From Amarolinea aalborgensis (GTDB lineage: Bacteria > Chloroflexota > Anaerolineae > SSC4 > Amarolineaceae), in NCBI RefSeq assembly GCF_900491745.1, contig NZ_UETR01000012.1, forward strand, positions 1 through 64,000: DNA of 64,000 nucleotides. The letters run 5' to 3'. Every line of letters begins with the position of its first letter. Within the stretch, counting starts at the first letter, position 1. Positions 61,833-64,000 of the stretch are shown here, piece by piece. The position numbers and the translations under genes were made by a program. Below the pieces are notes generated by a model. That model did not search any database. It was not told the DNA's origin and saw only the letters and a program-made list of their open reading frames with translations.

Positions 61833-64000
61833 ATGAACCGAGGCTCTGAAGCGCTCGCACCGGATGCAGCCCGCGCGGATCCTCCAACCCGTGGAAACCA
61901 ACGCGCAGCCGCCTGGCGGCTTGATGGCGTCTTGTCCATCGTGGCCTTGACCATTCTGCTGGTGTGCGTGTTCTACGCGTTTTCCTATCCGCTGCTTGGT
62001 CATTATCCGGGTATGAGCCTCACGTATGACTGGGAAGTGCTGGACACCGATGGCTGTGATCCAGCGCTTGCCTGGTGTCGCGCCAATAACGGGCAGATGT
62101 TGCGCGGCGATCATTTGCTGCAAATTGGCGACCTGACATACGCCGCGTATGTCGAAGACCGCACAGCCGTGCCATTTGGGGCTTTTACGGCAGGCAGCCA
62201 TGTGCCTATCATCCTACAACGAAATGGCCAGGTAAGGCAGGTTCATTGGGTCATGCCTGACTCAACCAGTCTGGCCTGGAACATGGCGTTCTTCAATCTA
62301 CTGTTCGTCCTTCCCTTCTGGTTAGCCGGCTCCATCATCTCGCTCTTTCTGCGGCCGCGCGATAGACGCTGGGTATTGCTGGTTCTTTCCAACTATCTGA
62401 TTACCATCTGGTTGGCAGCCGGATTCACCTCCAACACACACCTGGGAGGTTCGGCCTTTGTCGTACGCATCGCCGGATGGCTCATGGCGCCGGTCTTTCT
62501 CCATCTCCATCTGGATGTGCCAGATCCACTGCCCCGCCTCAGATCTCGAATCTCGCTGCCGCCAATCTATTTGATCTTCATCGCGCTGGCCCTGAGCGAG
62601 CTGTGGTCGCTGCCGCCCCCACGGACCTATGTCGCAAGCGACGCGCTGGCGATTTTGACGAGCCTTGGCCTCATCAGCTACCGCCTCTTGCGCCCTATGT
62701 CCACATCCGATCGTCTTGCGGCGCGTCTCATGCTGACCGGCGTCATCTTGGCGTTTGCTCCCGGCCTCTTCCTCTGGGTCATTCCCATCTTGATCGGTAT
62801 CGAGCTTCCCATTGTCAACACCGCGGTCTTTGCGACGTTGGCTCTGCCAGCATTACCGCTCTTCTATTCCTATGCCGCCTACAAACACCGTTTGGGCACC
62901 CTGGAGTTTCGCGCCAACCGTTTGTTAAGCGTCTACGCTTTCATTTCCCTCTATGGCACGGCGTTTTTCTTTGTTTTTTCCCTGCTCGGACGCTGGTTGC
63001 GACTCAGCACGAATGCGATTCTAGCTTATCTTGTTTGCTCGGCGTTTTTCGTCGCCATCGCCCTTGCGCTGCGTCAACGCTTTGTGCGCATCATTGATCG
63101 CCTTGCCTACGGCGCTGAACACAGCCCCGACGAATTGATTCGCGCTTTCGCCAACCGTATTCCCCAGGCCGTGACGCGCGATGATCTCGTAACCTTGCTG
63201 GCGCGCGAAATCATGCCCAGCCTGCTGATCCGCCAATCGGCGCTGATCGTGATTCCATCCGATCTACCGCGGGGATCAGCCGGGGTGACGGTAGACGCCG
63301 TCTACGTGGAGAACGCCGCTATGCCTCCAAGCTGGCCGGCGTCGGCGCTGCACGATCTGTTGGCTGCCGCCGGACGTTACCGCCCGTACGAAAGGCGCGC
63401 CCCTCATCCAACGCTCGATTGGCCGCGACTGGCAATTACCTTCTCAGTGGGAAAAGGGGGCCGCGGTATTTGGCTGCTGGGCGAAAGGCATCCTGACGAT
63501 TTTTATCCGCAGAAGGATATTGACCTTTTGACTACCCTGGGCAACCAGGTAGGAGTGACCCTCTACACGGCTGGCTTACTCCTGGAAAGTCGGCGGTTTG
63601 CCCAGGACTTGAAGGCGCTGCACGTGGTCAGCAGCATGGTGGCCAGCACGCTGCAGCCGCAGGAGGTTTACAGGCGTACGGTGGAGACCCTGGCGCAGGT
63701 CTTTGGTTACAGCTTCGTCAGTATCTACCGCGTCGAGGACGAACGCCTGCATCTGCAGTCCCAGGTCGGATACGACCCGGCAACGCTGATTTGGGATTTG
63801 CCGCTGACCACTGGGGTCATGGCGCGCGCTGTCCGCACGCGCAAGGCCCAACTTGTGCCGAATGCCAGTATGGATGTTGATTTTCAGCGCGAGCTGCCAA
63901 CGCTTGTGTCCGAGGTGGCTGTTCCCGTACAAAATGCGGAGCAAGTGCTGGGCGTCATCAACGTGGAGTCGGCTGTACCCGGACAACTCACGATCAATGA
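61833..64000 (+). CDS. Polytopic receptor with PDZ-like loop and GAF domains, proposed ComP-like kinase (5' part)
   Basis: Open from the ATG at 61833 to the window end (722 codons seen). TM1 is at about 33-54. An extracytoplasmic region at 60-145 has PDZ-like character (QMLRGDHLLQIGDLTY and VPIILQRNGQVRQVHW). Then come about nine more helices to residue 417 (for example NMAFFNLLFVLPFWLAGSI and WVLLVLSNYLITIWLAAGF). Cytoplasmic GAF domains occupy about 430-570 and 590-722. ComP of Bacillus has a large membrane sensor ahead of a HisKA_3 kinase. The kinase core here would lie beyond the window, so the histidine-kinase assignment is inferred. A ribosome-binding site overlaps the previous stop codon, giving tight coupling to the ComQ-like gene. 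Confidence 0.7.
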   Translation, partial: MNRGSEALAPDAARADPPTRGNQRAAAWRLDGVLSIVALTILLVCVFYAFSYPLLGHYPGMSLTYDWEVLDTDGCDPALAWCRANNGQMLRGDHLLQIGDLTYAAYVEDRTAVPFGAFTAGSHVPIILQRNGQVRQVHWVMPDSTSLAWNMAFFNLLFVLPFWLAGSIISLFLRPRDRRWVLLVLSNYLITIWLAAGFTSNTHLGGSAFVVRIAGWLMAPVFLHLHLDVPDPLPRLRSRISLPPIYLIFIALALSELWSLPPPRTYVASDALAILTSLGLISYRLLRPMSTSDRLAARLMLTGVILAFAPGLFLWVIPILIGIELPIVNTAVFATLALPALPLFYSYAAYKHRLGTLEFRANRLLSVYAFISLYGTAFFFVFSLLGRWLRLSTNAILAYLVCSAFFVAIALALRQRFVRIIDRLAYGAEHSPDELIRAFANRIPQAVTRDDLVTLLAREIMPSLLIRQSALIVIPSDLPRGSAGVTVDAVYVENAAMPPSWPASALHDLLAAAGRYRPYERRAPHPTLDWPRLAITFSVGKGGRGIWLLGERHPDDFYPQKDIDLLTTLGNQVGVTLYTAGLLLESRRFAQDLKALHVVSSMVASTLQPQEVYRRTVETLAQVFGYSFVSIYRVEDERLHLQSQVGYDPATLIWDLPLTTGVMARAVRTRKAQLVPNASMDVDFQRELPTLVSEVAVPVQNAEQVLGVINVESAVPGQLTIN

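Noticed and set aside
1..64000. CRISPR array
   Set aside because: No series of regularly spaced direct repeats was seen; the tandem repeats found are coding (24 bp and 30 bp without spacers).

Overview
The window is high-G+C DNA that reads like a Chloroflexota (Anaerolineae-like) chromosome. This is inferred from protein style, not from a marker gene: lipoproteins with long Pro/Thr linkers, an archaeal-type aspartate-semialdehyde dehydrogenase, DUF1015 and NYN proteins, GAF-rich receptor kinases and PucR-type regulation. No rRNA gene is present. Three tRNA genes lie at 12.5-13.4 kb.

Layout. (1) 1-1.2 kb: the start of a sulfotransferase-like gene and the C-terminal half of a tandem DsbA-like thiol oxidoreductase, both reading cleanly. 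(2) About 1.2-10.8 kb: a block in which no gene stays in frame. Pieces of recognisable proteins appear in shifting frames on the minus strand: the first DsbA domain, glutamine synthetase, a PhoD-like phosphatase and a V8-like serine protease. Single-base indels at short homopolymers and a 12-C run suggest poor sequence or assembly quality rather than gene decay. (3) 10.8-15.4 kb, minus strand: PucR-like regulator, tRNA-Met, tRNA-fMet, FtsB-like protein, tRNA-Leu, a peptide-type solute-binding protein and SecG. (4) 15.4-23.7 kb, minus strand: a three-gene restriction/defence-like module (adenine methylase with target recognition region; AlbA/ATPase protein; PLD-nuclease/SNF2 helicase). The methylase carries a low-G+C segment starting at its NPPY motif. 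(5) 23.7-45 kb: mixed housekeeping and accessory genes, including an OpuC-type ABC transporter, a XisHI pair, P5C dehydrogenase, an Rpn-like protein, aspartate-semialdehyde dehydrogenase and two metallophosphoesterases. (6) 45.3-60.4 kb, plus strand: a glycerol/dihydroxyacetone cluster, dhaR-glpF-dhaK-dhaL-glpK-glpABC-(methyltransferase)-(DJ-1/PfpI)-dhaM. Glycerol enters by GlpF. GlpK and GlpABC convert it to DHAP with electrons going to the membrane. DHA is phosphorylated by DhaK/DhaL, fed by a DhaM fused to HPr and a full-length Enzyme I.

(7) 60.4-64 kb, plus strand: the most unusual locus. A consensus sigma-70 promoter drives a 58-residue peptide gene whose last residues are W-T-G-W-N-L. 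A hairpin follows, then an isoprenyl-diphosphate-synthase-like protein, then a large polytopic receptor with an extracytoplasmic PDZ-like loop and GAF domains that runs off the window. Content and gene types match comX-comQ-comP of the Bacillus ComQXPA quorum-sensing system, in which ComQ prenylates a tryptophan near the ComX C terminus and ComP senses the product. I propose this as a ComQXP-like pheromone system outside the Firmicutes. The kinase core and any response regulator lie beyond the window.
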